A DNA stretch of 64,000 nucleotides from Symbiodolus clandestinus (lineage in GTDB: Bacteria > Pseudomonadota > Gammaproteobacteria > Enterobacterales > G038960095), in the NCBI GenBank assembly GCA_038960095.1, contig CP152425.1, positions 1,302,001 through 1,366,000 on the forward strand, given 5' to 3'. This document shows, in pieces, positions 55,630 to 64,000 of the stretch (position 1 is its first letter; each line of letters starts with the position of its first letter). The notes under the pieces are model-generated. The model was given only the letters and a program-made list of their open reading frames with translations, made no database searches and was not told the origin of the DNA. A program made the translations under genes and the position numbers.

Positions 55630-56160
55630 CCTCACCCCCCTTGAACGGTCAGTTTGCCATTGACAATCGCTGACCCGCCTTGCAGATCAATTGCTGTTTT
55701 ACCTTCGGCAACGCATGGACCCCTGGAAATCCATTCCGATCCGGATTACATCAGCAACCCATCTCCATAACTTGATTTTTTATTCCCTGATAAAGTTGTA
55801 TTACCTTTTACTAACACTTTGGCATATTTATATAATTCAGCACCACACTGGTAACTAAAACCCTTTTCTTCCTTGGACTCTAAATTATTGGTTACAGTCA
55901 ATTGAGCAGGTTCCATCGATTGCAGTTTATCATATTTTTTCTCAAGAGTGGTCAGGTTACCCTTAATGGTAGAAACTGCTCTTGATTCCATATTTAAACC
56001 GTAATCACTGCCAGTGGCCGTTGGTCTTGACGGTAACGGCGTCACCCTAGGTGGTATCAATATTTAAGTCACCGCTGGTGTGTCGATTACCTTCAATAAT
56101 CAGCGGTTGGTCACTGCGACTATTAGCGGTAGTGGTGCGCAAAGATGGACTGCATTTCAT
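55630..56160 (-). pseudogene. eroded surface-protein-like gene
   Basis: The ATG at 56160 has a strong AGGAGG site (56165-56170). The first 37 codons contain PLIIEGNRHTSGDLNIDTT and end at TAG 56047. A shifted frame to 55746 holds SRAVSTIKGNLTTLEKKYDK and LVKGNTTLSGNKKSSYGDG. After a stop the same phase reads TAIDLQGGSAIVNGKLTVQG. The recurrent G-x-L-x-V-x-G pattern resembles beta-helical haemagglutinin-like proteins. It lies where pilT, pilU and pilV would follow pilS but does not resemble them. Confidence 0.4.
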
Positions 56161-56217
56161 AAAAACCTCCTAACAACGTTACAAAATGGTAGTAGAGGTT
56201 GTGGAACTGGGGAATAA

Positions 56218-56259
56218 TTAATCGCTTTCCGCACTGTTCTCAAATTGCTCATTATTCAT
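56218..56259 (-). CDS. 13-codon frame with a ribosome-binding site
   Basis: MNNEQFENSAESD starts at 56259 after TAGGAAATTACC and ends in TAA at 56218. It may be a leader peptide, or the stub of a gene deleted between pilS and the eroded frame. Too short to judge. Confidence 0.2.
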   Translation of the reverse strand: MNNEQFENSAESD

Positions 56260-56386
56260 GGTAATTTCCTAGTAATGTGAATTTTAATAAACAGATTCGC
56301 GCAATAGGTTTCTTAATCATCATCTACTTATATAACCGGGTTTTAAGTCAAAAATAGCGCTATAATTTACAAAAATTCTATAATTA

Positions 56387-56956
56387 TCATTCGTTTGGCT
56401 TATCTCCTTCTTTAATAAAGAGATTATCTTCTACAAAATTAAAAATCATTGTTGCTGGCGTTTTTTCTCCACAATTATTTATAATCTCGGAGGGAAGAGA
56501 CTTAGAATTTACTTCTTTTTCATTAATTTGAATCGATTGAAAAGTTTCTGAATTGAGCACCGCAGGTGCTATTTTGGCACAAGCATCTCCTGGGACTGAG
56601 TTGTAAGTGATATCAAATCCCTTTTTTGCTCCCTTAACGGTAACCTCCCCGCCCCATTCATTTTTAGCGGTTGTCCCCTGGATGAAGAATCCTTTAGGCA
56701 TCATACCAGCTGTGATTAACCCTTTTGTAAAGTCCTCTTCACCATAACCATTAGGGCCGCGTAATAAGCGCGTAGAGGAGTAAATATCTAAAAGGGATTG
56801 CATAGCTGCTGTTGTACTGGATGCCGAAAACAATTGCCCCATCTTACTGGCCGACAGGGCAATAATTGAGAAACCAACCACCAGCACGATAATTAATTCG
56901 AGGGCGGTAAAGCCGCGTCGGTCTGAAAGTTTAATACGCTTAGCTAAATGACTCAT
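56387..56956 (-). CDS. pilS: type IVB major prepilin PilS
   Basis: The protein has 189 residues. A 15-residue leader ends RRG, and the mature protein starts FTALELIIVLVVGFSIIALS with glutamate at position 5, the prepilin peptidase signature. Two cysteines (GDACAKIAP and IINNCGEK) would form the C-terminal disulfide typical of type IVB pilins. AGAGG precedes the ATG. It is the last intact gene of the pil operon. Processing needs a prepilin peptidase (PilU), which is not found here. Confidence 0.9.
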   Translation of the reverse strand: MSHLAKRIKLSDRRGFTALELIIVLVVGFSIIALSASKMGQLFSASSTTAAMQSLLDIYSSTRLLRGPNGYGEEDFTKGLITAGMMPKGFFIQGTTAKNEWGGEVTVKGAKKGFDITYNSVPGDACAKIAPAVLNSETFQSIQINEKEVNSKSLPSEIINNCGEKTPATMIFNFVEDNLFIKEGDKPNE

Positions 56957-56981
56957 AAAACACCTCTGATTAATAACCCAA

Positions 56982-58082
56982 TTATTGACCTGCAGACGAT
57001 TGAATCACATCTTGTAAACCACCGGCACCAGCAATCACCACCAACATGGTGACGCCGACTGCCATCACACCCATTACCATAATTAGCTTAGCAATTCGTT
57101 GAATATAGGCGACGGTCTCCTCTAGCCAGCTGTTACCAAATTTGGCCATAGCCACATCAATGCCGCTATAAGCAGCAATCACCGCTAAAAATCGGTTGGC
57201 TTTTTTATCGGGAAAATGATAGCCAGTATCATTCAGCGCTTCGCCAAAGTTTTTGCCGATGGCCAATTCCTCAGCAGCAGCCTCTAACCGCGTGCGTAGC
57301 CAGGGATTAGCTCGCTCAGTCAGCTGCTCTAGTGCCACATTCAGCCGCATTCCCGATTTAATCAATGCTGAAATATTCAGCAAAAAAGTGGCCCCATGCA
57401 CCATGCGATAGATCGACCAAGGAGGAATATTATCGAGCCAGATACGCAGTGGGGTTCCCAGCCAGCTAAGGCTGCCGATGGCACTAATAATCACCACCAC
57501 GATGACGACCACGGTGAGAACCCCATAGTGCTGTACATAATTGGCCAACTGATAGAGCACTGCCGCTGGGCCGCTCCATTTGTTGGGATCGACCACCTGT
57601 GCTAGCTTGGGAACCAGCTCGGTGGCAATCATATTCAGCAGAAATCCGGTTAATAGAAACAGCACCAAAGGATAAGCGCAGGCGCCAGCAATGGCACCGA
57701 CAATCTGCTTTTTGGCCACCATAATCCGTTCAGCGTCGGTAAAGGCCTCCGACAGCTTACCGGAGGCTTCGCCGGCCTGCAGCAGCATCGCCTCTTCGTT
57801 AGGCACCCAGGCAGTGAGTGCCTCGGTAAATGGCCGACCTTCGTTCATTTGATTGAGACAGTCCTGAATCACCATTGCCACCGGCTGGTGAGGGTGCTTG
57901 CCCTCCTGGCTGTAGACGCGATGCAGCTCACTGAGCGCTTCGTTAAGGCGAATTTGATTGTCTAACAGCAGCATCAATGAACGATAGAAATCTAAGCGCA
58001 CGCCACCGCTAAAAGAAAGTTTGGCGAGATCAGCGGTGAGCTTATCGTTAAGACGCTGTAGATTTTCCAGCACTAACTGCAT
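56982..58082 (-). CDS. pilR: type IV pilus inner-membrane platform PilR
   Basis: A GspF-family protein of 366 residues from the ATG at 58082, chosen for the GAGGAG six bases upstream; the frame also starts at 58118. LLQAGEASGKLSEAFTDAER is the GspF signature, followed by membrane segments around residues 155-185, 200-225 and at the C-terminus (MVMGVMAVGVTMLVVIAGAG). It overlaps the pilQ end by 35 bases, so it is translationally coupled. Confidence 0.9.
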   Translation of the reverse strand: MQLVLENLQRLNDKLTADLAKLSFSGGVRLDFYRSLMLLLDNQIRLNEALSELHRVYSQEGKHPHQPVAMVIQDCLNQMNEGRPFTEALTAWVPNEEAMLLQAGEASGKLSEAFTDAERIMVAKKQIVGAIAGACAYPLVLFLLTGFLLNMIATELVPKLAQVVDPNKWSGPAAVLYQLANYVQHYGVLTVVVIVVVIISAIGSLSWLGTPLRIWLDNIPPWSIYRMVHGATFLLNISALIKSGMRLNVALEQLTERANPWLRTRLEAAAEELAIGKNFGEALNDTGYHFPDKKANRFLAVIAAYSGIDVAMAKFGNSWLEETVAYIQRIAKLIMVMGVMAVGVTMLVVIAGAGGLQDVIQSSAGQ

Positions 58083-59604
58083 AAGCAGCTCCTCGTCGAT
58101 CGGTGAGTTCGTCTTCATCTAACATACAGACATCGTGTTCACCATCACTGGGGTCAATCAATCCCTCATTGATCCGCTGCAGCAGATTCTGGTTTTTAGT
58201 CACCCCGCCCAGCTCCTCTAACCAGTAGCGGCGGGCCTCATTTTTGCCAGCGTGAACAAAGGTATCCATCAATCCGGCATCTGGCTCCAGCACCTCAGCG
58301 ACCACCATCCGGCCGCCAATGCCGCTCTGTTTACAGGCTTCACAGCCGGGACCTCGCAGATAGACTTGCTCTGTCTGGCAGTAGCGTTCAATACGCGCCT
58401 GCAGCTCGGGCAACAGGGTCGACTGCTGTTGCCGATAGGATTGCTTGCACTGCTCACAGAGCTTTTTGGCCAGCACTTGGTTGATTAAGCCAGTGACCAG
58501 AGCAGCATCACCCAGCAAGGAAGCAGAGACGCCGATATCCTGCAACCGTACGAGAATCGACAATGCGTCGTTGGCATGCACCGTAGTCCAAACACCGTGG
58601 CCGGTCATGGCGGCACGAAAGGTGGCGATGGCTGACGAGGCATCGCGTATTTCACCACACATTAAAATATCGGGATCAAGCCGCATAGCATTAGAAATGG
58701 CGCGTGCCCATTCACGGCTAATCGCGTTATCATCATCTTTATCACAGAGTATCGGCGTCTGCACCGCGCCATCAATCCGATATTCCGGCGGATCTTCTAA
58801 AGTTAAAATATGTGCTTTCTGTTGTCGTTGATCAATAATCCGTTTTAAAATACACTCTAATGTGGTCGATTTTCCAGAACCAGTTGGCCCTGAGAGAATA
58901 TTGATACCAAAGCGACGGGCTGCCATATGATTAATCATGATTATCTGTTCGGGTAAATAGCCAAGGTACTCTAACTGTGAATTTTTATTGCCACTATCAT
59001 ATAATAAACGGATCACCATCAATAAGCCGCTGTCGGTAGGACGGGTGGCGATCCGCCCGCCATATAAACCACAACTTTTCAAAGCAGCGCTCATTAAGCG
59101 GGCATCTTGGCTACGATGTGGATTAAATACCGGTTCGGCAACGTCACACATGGTTTGGTAAATAGTGGCACAGATATCTTGGCCATCATCACGGGATAGT
59201 TCGGAAAAAGTTTTTAGCTCCCCGGATTGTCGGAATTTAATTCGGGTTACGTTCTCTCGCACAATAATATGAATATCACTGGCCTTGGCTTGAATTGCTG
59301 CTCGCATAATCTCCAACACCTCTTCTTGGCGGCTGGAGCTTTGAGTGATTTTTTGAGAGGCGGTTTTACTATAAAGGGCTGCAATCAGTTCAATACTGAC
59401 CAGTAATAGTTTATATTGAAATTTATCACGACGGAGTTTATCAATAAAAGCTAATACCCAATAGGAGCGTTCATGGGAATTGGAGACATAAAGATTACCA
59501 TTGTCGGTTAAACAGATAATTTTCTGCGCATCAGTGGATAATTCATAAATCTGACCTTCAGCGGTTAAACAATTAATCACTTCATTGGATAATTCATCCG
59601 TCAT
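58048..59604 (-). CDS. pilQ: type IV pilus assembly ATPase PilQ
   Basis: A GspE/PilB-family ATPase of 518 residues. Walker A is GPTGSGKSTTLE, the Asp box precedes ILTLEDPPEYRIDGAVQTP, and the Walker B region is DPDILMCGEIRDASSAIAT. The zinc tetracysteine of GspE proteins is present (CEQCKQSYR and CEACKQSG). AAGGG precedes the ATG. It powers pilus extension. Confidence 0.93.
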   Translation of the reverse strand: MTDELSNEVINCLTAEGQIYELSTDAQKIICLTDNGNLYVSNSHERSYWVLAFIDKLRRDKFQYKLLLVSIELIAALYSKTASQKITQSSSRQEEVLEIMRAAIQAKASDIHIIVRENVTRIKFRQSGELKTFSELSRDDGQDICATIYQTMCDVAEPVFNPHRSQDARLMSAALKSCGLYGGRIATRPTDSGLLMVIRLLYDSGNKNSQLEYLGYLPEQIIMINHMAARRFGINILSGPTGSGKSTTLECILKRIIDQRQQKAHILTLEDPPEYRIDGAVQTPILCDKDDDNAISREWARAISNAMRLDPDILMCGEIRDASSAIATFRAAMTGHGVWTTVHANDALSILVRLQDIGVSASLLGDAALVTGLINQVLAKKLCEQCKQSYRQQQSTLLPELQARIERYCQTEQVYLRGPGCEACKQSGIGGRMVVAEVLEPDAGLMDTFVHAGKNEARRYWLEELGGVTKNQNLLQRINEGLIDPSDGEHDVCMLDEDELTDRRGAAYAVSAGKSTAS

Positions 59605-59755
59605 AACTTACCCTTTATTCAATACTCCGAATGAATTGACTGTATACGCTCGGTCAGCGGTTGGATGCTAAATACACGGCCATGACAGTGATGCTAATTA
59701 TGCGCCGCTATAAACTATTCCTTCCTGTATTCTGTTACCTGGTTTCTGATTCCTG

Positions 59756-60244
59756 TCAGCGAAATAAATTGGGTGACACTATTTTTAGCGGCGCTGCTGA
59801 TGGCACAGCCGTAACCGAACCAGCAACGGTATAACGTTTACCACTTTTTTCAACCTCTACCTTTTCCAGGCTAATTTTTTTTACTTTTTCCCCACATAGT
59901 AATGTATCACCGGGTTTAGCATCAATCTGCGTTGAGGTATTATAAGAGAAGGTAGCAAAATGCTGCTGATTAACTCCATAAATGGCATTCAGCGTTAAGC
60001 TGCCTATGCCTTTCCCAGTACAAATTTCATTGGATACCATGCCTGACTCACTCATCTGTTGCAGCTCTTTTTGTAACTTAGCATGCTCAATCGCTACTTT
60101 GAGCAGCAGCGACTTCTGCTGGATGGTACTAATATCCCCCACCCGGGGCTCATTGGCAGCCAATACGTCTGGTGATCCCAGCAATCCACAGAGGCCCAGT
60201 GGTAGGCAGCAATACCATCGCCTACGCCAGCAGCTATTGACCAT
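59756..60244 (-). CDS. pilP: type IVB pilus protein PilP
   Basis: A protein of 162 residues from the ATG at 60244, preceded by GGGAG; the frame also runs to 60280. A signal segment (CCLPLGLCGLLGSPDVLA) leads to a periplasmic domain with TIQQKSLLLKVAIEHAKLQK and PGDTLLCGEKVKKISLEKVE, as in R64 PilP. It overlaps the pilO end by 11 bases. Its exact role in the pilus machine is not settled. Confidence 0.82.
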   Translation of the reverse strand: MVNSCWRRRWYCCLPLGLCGLLGSPDVLAANEPRVGDISTIQQKSLLLKVAIEHAKLQKELQQMSESGMVSNEICTGKGIGSLTLNAIYGVNQQHFATFSYNTSTQIDAKPGDTLLCGEKVKKISLEKVEVEKSGKRYTVAGSVTAVPSAAPLKIVSPNLFR

Positions 60245-61466
60245 ACAGAACTCCCGATATTTTCCAGGTGATGATTCCATCTTGCGTTAAAGTGGCTGTG
60301 AGGTGCTTAATCACTAAGCCATCTAAATTAATATCCTGTAGTAATAGTAGCGGTGAAGTTTGGCTGGTAAGCTCAAAATTCGCTGATTGTTTCTTGGCTG
60401 AAAAGACATCATCAACTCGACCGCTGGCCACCCCTAGCTGAATTTTACTGAGGATATCTTGGGTCAGTGTGGTTAACGATTGCAACTGCTCATTTTGCCG
60501 GTTAGTATCGATGCGAATTGGCTGCATTAACTGGGCACTCTCACCGCCTTTCAATAGGATGTGTTGCGCTTGATAGCTCTCTGGCAGTGCCGCTAAAAAT
60601 TTGTTTACGGTGCTTGGAGCCACTCGTTGATAAATAGCCTTAGCCTGCTTAGCATCACAGAGAAAGCCTGCCGCCTGCCAACCGCCAATGGTAATCGGAT
60701 AGTGCGTGATTGCCTGTACACAGTCGCGCAGCAGCTCCATCGCTGGGGCTTGCTGGCGCCATACTTCTTGGACTGGCGGGTTTTTCTTGGCCTTTTGTGC
60801 TTGCAATGTCCGTAGCCTAGCTAGACGCGCCTCTTCCTGTTTCTGCTGATAGCGATTCCAGGCGATAACGCCGACAACCACTAGCACGGCAATCCCAATC
60901 AGTTTCAGCCCCAAGCTTTTTGATTGTTGGTTCAGTATCTGGGTGTCGGTAAGTTGCTTAGGACGCTTGGGCGTGATCCCCTTCAACGTCTGCTCTAGGA
61001 CAAGGGATTCACCGCCTAAAGCGAGTTCACTGGGAGCATAGATAGTCTGCCAGTTAAACAGTGATTTATAGTTATTAAAATGAGCAACCACCTCCTCAGC
61101 GCTGGAAAATAGCGCATCACAACCGGGTACTACCTGCCCACTCTCTACACCAATTAACCCATAACGACCATCTTGTAACGCAAAGATCGCTAGCCAATCA
61201 TTGCCCAGCTTTTCCATCAGTAGTAGCGCTAAGCTATAGTAGCGGCGCTTAGCGACCGATGGTAGCGTTGATAACATACCGCACTGTGCCTTATTACCTT
61301 GGCGGTGTACCACAAAGATCTCACACTGCTCTTTTTTGATAAGCTTTTTCGTCTCTTGCGTTAATTTTTTTAAATCAGTCAGTGGCTGCCAGATCAAACC
61401 AGCCACCGCAAAGTCATACCCCCGCAAGGGTAGAAGCAGTGTCTCAGAATCGACGGTTTCAGACAT
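60234..61466 (-). CDS. pilO: type IVB pilus protein PilO (pilin accessory protein)
   Basis: The protein has 410 residues. The N-terminal cytoplasmic domain starts LRGYDFAVAGLIWQPL, a single membrane segment lies near residues 190-207 (LIGIAVLVVVGVIAW), and a charged coil (RYQQKQEEARLARLRTLQAQ) leads into the periplasmic part. It begins two bases after the pilN stop. It matches PilO of R64/SPI-7-type pili in layout. Confidence 0.85.
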   Translation of the reverse strand: MSETVDSETLLLPLRGYDFAVAGLIWQPLTDLKKLTQETKKLIKKEQCEIFVVHRQGNKAQCGMLSTLPSVAKRRYYSLALLLMEKLGNDWLAIFALQDGRYGLIGVESGQVVPGCDALFSSAEEVVAHFNNYKSLFNWQTIYAPSELALGGESLVLEQTLKGITPKRPKQLTDTQILNQQSKSLGLKLIGIAVLVVVGVIAWNRYQQKQEEARLARLRTLQAQKAKKNPPVQEVWRQQAPAMELLRDCVQAITHYPITIGGWQAAGFLCDAKQAKAIYQRVAPSTVNKFLAALPESYQAQHILLKGGESAQLMQPIRIDTNRQNEQLQSLTTLTQDILSKIQLGVASGRVDDVFSAKKQSANFELTSQTSPLLLLQDINLDGLVIKHLTATLTQDGIITWKISGVLYGQ

Positions 61467-61468
61467 AA

Positions 61469-63061
61469 CTACTCCATAACGATCGGGGTGATCATAATGA
61501 CAATAATCTCGCGTTTTTGTTCAGAACTAACGCCGCCACCCAGCAACCAGTTATTAGGCGCACCGGTCCCACTCCTGTTAGCACTGTTACGACTCTTCTC
61601 AAATCCAGACAGAACTAGCGTCTGCCCCGAGCGCAACCGGACTTTCTGAGAAAAAATACGGTTATCTATCTTCGGAAGCTGGATCATGTCTTTATTTTCG
61701 GTTGTAAATTTTTGATACCCTAAGAACTGACTTAGATTTATTGAGTACTGTAGCAGCAGTTGATTATCCGGCATCACAAAAGGCAACAGATTCATATTAA
61801 AGCCACTGGTAATTGTTCCGGGTGTTAAAGAGACGCTGCTACCAACATTAGCCGTATCACTCCTCTCAATACGTGCCAGGTAAGACTCTTGTGTGGCCAC
61901 TTGGACAGGTACGGGTTGCAAATTTAATGTGGTGACAGAGGGTGATGTGATCATCGCTACTTTACCTTGCTTGGCTAAGGCATCCAGTAACAATGCCGAA
62001 CCTTTAAATTTGTTAGTCGGATCGTTTGGATTATCTAGAATGTTAATCTCAGCATGAGCAGCACTGTCCTTCTCCAGGGCACTTTTGGCACCATTAATTG
62101 ATGCCTTTAACTGGTTACCGGTCTGGTAAACTAAATTCCAGTTGATATCGAATTGACTGCTATCATCGAGTGCTAAGGTGATTACCTTAACATTCAATAG
62201 CACCTGCTTGGTAATAGAACGATTTTCGGCATCAACGTAGCATTGGATTCTCCCTAAAACCTCAGGCGTATCGGTTACTGTGATGGTACCGGTAGCCATA
62301 GAAGGAGAAACTCTTCCTGTTCCCGGTGTTAACATCGATTCAATACTTTTACAGATGTCTTGAACTACAGCAGTTTTTAATGAAACAGAGGTGCTTTGTG
62401 AGCTCTGCCCTTGACCTTTACCTCCTCCACCTTTGCCTTCACTATCTCCTGATAGACCAGCATCTAGTCCTGATAGCACCACCGAACGCATCTCAGTCTC
62501 TGAGGGGATGGCAAAAATATGGAAAGTTCGGGTATCTAAATAGTAAAGGCTAATTTCACCCTCACTATAGCGCCAAGAGAGACCTAAAGAAGAGGAAACG
62601 ACATCCAGTAAGCCCTCCAGTTTGCCTTGCCAGCGAATTCCCCTCAGCTTCTGCTGCACAGCGTCATTCTCTCGGTTAGTTCTCCCCTGCCGATCTTCTC
62701 GATTACCTGCCGCCAGCTTAGTTTCAGCATCGGGTGTGAGACGGACCGATAGGCCACATAACTTATTCATTAAACTACTGAATTCATTAAATGGCATTGG
62801 TGTGCCAGTAGCAAAGGTAATGTCACAATTCAGCTCTGATGGGATCCGTTCTACCAATCGCTTAATTGCTTTTTTAGAGACCCAGGGTTTCTGATGAACC
62901 CTTGTCTGCTGCCGCTCGGCTCGCTGCATCTCCTTCAGTAACCCCTCACTTTGCTGTTTAGCCTCTTCCACCTGGTCGGCAGTTTCTCGCGTGCTTGAAA
63001 AAGCACTACAACCACCGACTACCAAGGCACAGCATGGCAGCAGATAACCAAACCATCGCAT
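61469..63061 (-). CDS. pilN: type IVB pilus outer-membrane secretin PilN
   Basis: A lipoprotein of 530 residues from the ATG at 63061 (GGGAG upstream; a TTG at 63073 is in frame). The lipobox is VVGGCS. The N-domains include LNCDITFATGTPMPFNEFSS and the secretin domain ends with TLVLSGFEKSRNSAN and REIIVIMITPIVME. A glycine-rich stretch (GDSEGKGGGGKGQGQSSQST) separates domains. It forms the outer-membrane channel and needs LolB for sorting. Confidence 0.93.
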   Translation of the reverse strand: MRWFGYLLPCCALVVGGCSAFSSTRETADQVEEAKQQSEGLLKEMQRAERQQTRVHQKPWVSKKAIKRLVERIPSELNCDITFATGTPMPFNEFSSLMNKLCGLSVRLTPDAETKLAAGNREDRQGRTNRENDAVQQKLRGIRWQGKLEGLLDVVSSSLGLSWRYSEGEISLYYLDTRTFHIFAIPSETEMRSVVLSGLDAGLSGDSEGKGGGGKGQGQSSQSTSVSLKTAVVQDICKSIESMLTPGTGRVSPSMATGTITVTDTPEVLGRIQCYVDAENRSITKQVLLNVKVITLALDDSSQFDINWNLVYQTGNQLKASINGAKSALEKDSAAHAEINILDNPNDPTNKFKGSALLLDALAKQGKVAMITSPSVTTLNLQPVPVQVATQESYLARIERSDTANVGSSVSLTPGTITSGFNMNLLPFVMPDNQLLLQYSINLSQFLGYQKFTTENKDMIQLPKIDNRIFSQKVRLRSGQTLVLSGFEKSRNSANRSGTGAPNNWLLGGGVSSEQKREIIVIMITPIVME

Positions 63062-63078
63062 AATCGCTCCCAAAAAAC

Positions 63079-63579
63079 TTAATGAGTAACAACTGTTAAC
63101 TGCTGTTGCGGATAGATATCTAAGTAAAGAGGGTGTTCTGCCTCTTTATATGCATCAACGACCTCTTCCATAGCCTTTTCAAAAGTACCAGTAAAACAGA
63201 TGTCCGCAAGGATTGGATAGTCATAATCTGAGTGCCATTGCAGTAGCCAACCAGCAGTTTTTGCCCAAACCACTAATGACTCCTGTAGGGTACCACCCGC
63301 CTTGGCACACCAAACTTTCTTTGGGTTGATAAGCTCATAAATCGCTTTTGGCGGTTTTTTGGCTTGATTCACTAATGGCTGCCTCAACACCCGCTGAGCC
63401 GCCTCATAGGCTTCACGGGCTAACGCCACCGCTCGATAAGCCTCCTCAAATGCTGGCTCCTTGAGTTCGGCAGAAGATACAGGCTGAGGAGAGCAGCTGA
63501 AATCACTGGCTGGTACCGGAGTTGACAGTAGCAGACACAACACCATAGCCATTAATACTTTCACCATTGGTATCTGCAT
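63079..63579 (-). CDS. pilL: PilL/TcpQ-domain protein of the type IVB pilus
   Basis: The protein has 166 residues. The signal peptide MVKVLMAMVLCLLLSTPVPA leads to a TcpQ-type C-terminal domain: VWAKTAGWLLQWHSDYDYPI, then FTGTFEKAMEEVVDAYKEAE, then LYLDIYPQQQLTVVTH. R64 PilL is about twice as long, so this is a short form. TcpQ-like proteins help the secretin reach the outer membrane. It lies 18 bases before pilN and is the first pil gene seen; pilM, normally between them, is missing. Confidence 0.85.
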   Translation of the reverse strand: MQIPMVKVLMAMVLCLLLSTPVPASDFSCSPQPVSSAELKEPAFEEAYRAVALAREAYEAAQRVLRQPLVNQAKKPPKAIYELINPKKVWCAKAGGTLQESLVVWAKTAGWLLQWHSDYDYPILADICFTGTFEKAMEEVVDAYKEAEHPLYLDIYPQQQLTVVTH

Positions 63580-63726
63580 GAATGTTACCCCTTAGATTAC
63601 AAATCAAAATTAGGCATCGCTACAGTATCTGCTATTTTGTCAGTATCCTCCTTACTTATCGCAAATAGCACGTGAGAAAACTAAGTAACCAAACCAGAAA
63701 TTTTTCTGAAAAATTCGACAAACTTA
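63580..63726 (-). promoter_or_regulatory. spacer before the pil operon
   Basis: 147 AT-rich bases between the IHF/HU-like gene and pilL. A partial inverted repeat (AATTTTT and GAAAAATT, near 63698-63716) could end the upstream transcript. No clear promoter boxes are seen. Confidence 0.3.
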
Positions 63727-64000
63727 CTATAGTAAGCCAGCATCTGATTGTATGCGTAAACGCTTATTAAATTTTCGAGATGGACGAAAACACATGACCG
63801 TTCTTTCTGGGACTAGCATTGGCTCTCCAGTACGTGGATTACTCATAGAACGACTATTCTTTCTCTTTAAAAAAAATGATCCAAAGCGGTAAAGACAAAC
63901 TTTCTGTTTTTTTAGCAGCATGCTCCAAATAGTGTCAAAAACATCGGTTAGTAGGTGATTGGCTTGCTCTTCAGTTAGTTGATGTTGAATAGCAATAGCA
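63727..64000 (-). CDS. IHF/HU-family DNA-binding protein (partial)
   Basis: The C-terminal 90 residues are in the window; the frame continues past the edge. KKQKVCLYRFGSFFLKRKNS, then MSNPRTGEPMLVPERTVMCF and RPSRKFNKRLR match the IHF/HU arm and body (compare FGNF and NPKTGE in IHF-alpha). A proline at the intercalating arm position is present (EPMLVP). The sequence is clearly diverged from chromosomal IHF or HU. Placed next to pil, it may be an accessory regulator of that operon. Confidence 0.8.
   Translation of the reverse strand, partial: AIAIQHQLTEEQANHLLTDVFDTIWSMLLKKQKVCLYRFGSFFLKRKNSRSMSNPRTGEPMLVPERTVMCFRPSRKFNKRLRIQSDAGLL

Overview
The window looks like part of the chromosome of an insect-associated enteric gammaproteobacterium (Hamiltonella, Regiella, Arsenophonus or Fukatsuia type; the genus cannot be fixed from sequence alone). 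The housekeeping genes and their order are enterobacterial (ydbH-ynbE-ydbL-hrpA, ansA-sppA, sucABCD, yqgE-ruvX-proC-yggT-yggU-rdgB-hemW). By eye the DNA is moderately AT-rich and the proteins are strikingly rich in glutamine and leucine. Intact metabolic blocks alternate with insertion-sequence debris, single-base frameshifts and gene remnants, as expected of a host-restricted genome that is still decaying.

Layout. 1-3.8 kb: a partial unknown gene, then the ydbH/ynbE/ydbL envelope set. 3.9-9.1 kb: hrpA, split by an IS4-family (IS50-like) element whose inverted repeats and 9-bp target duplication are perfect. 9.3-10.1 kb: a tRNA-Leu with a good promoter and a broken vapBC pair. 10.2-16.4 kb: ansA, sppA, galU, ugd and fnr. 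16.5-24.4 kb: an accessory island with a secretin tail fused to a dead IS3 transposase, Tn3 tnpA fragments on both strands, a Sel1 remnant, an Rpn-type nuclease gene carrying a 12-bp repeat array, a very long ankyrin-like gene broken by two indels, and an IS30 scrap. 24.5-31.7 kb: sucABCD and the Nif3-family gene ybgI. 31.8-33.0 kb: a small secreted orphan and an IS30 remnant. 33.0-49.2 kb: mostly ordinary genes (epimerase, lpxL, tRNA-Cys, ybfF, hemL, gshB, phrB, the yqgE-hemW cluster, lolB, yfbR, dgt) with a lipase fragment and a candidate structured RNA. 49.2-52.0 kb: IS481 and IS30 remnants and a FimB/FimE-like recombinase with one in-frame stop. 52.0-54.9 kb: serC, slyB, dapE. 55.0-56.3 kb: eroded Sel1-like and surface-protein-like sequence. 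56.4-64.0 kb: a type IVB pilus operon (pilS, R, Q, P, O, N, L, all on the minus strand) and the end of an IHF/HU-family gene.

How the parts fit. The suc genes give the oxoglutarate-to-succinate steps of the TCA cycle. galU and ugd supply UDP-glucose and UDP-glucuronate for the envelope. lpxL, lolB, slyB and ydbH/ynbE/ydbL also serve the envelope. FNR would control the anaerobic response, although its cysteine spacing is atypical. The pilus operon keeps pilin, ATPase, platform, secretin and accessory genes. It has no pilM, pilT, pilU (prepilin peptidase) or pilV (tip adhesin) here, so it would need these from elsewhere.

No wholly new system can be claimed. The best candidates for something undescribed are the 40-residue ankyrin-like repeats with an 80-residue higher-order period, the structured RNA before hemL, the FNR with shifted cysteine ligands, and the 14-C tract inside hrpA.
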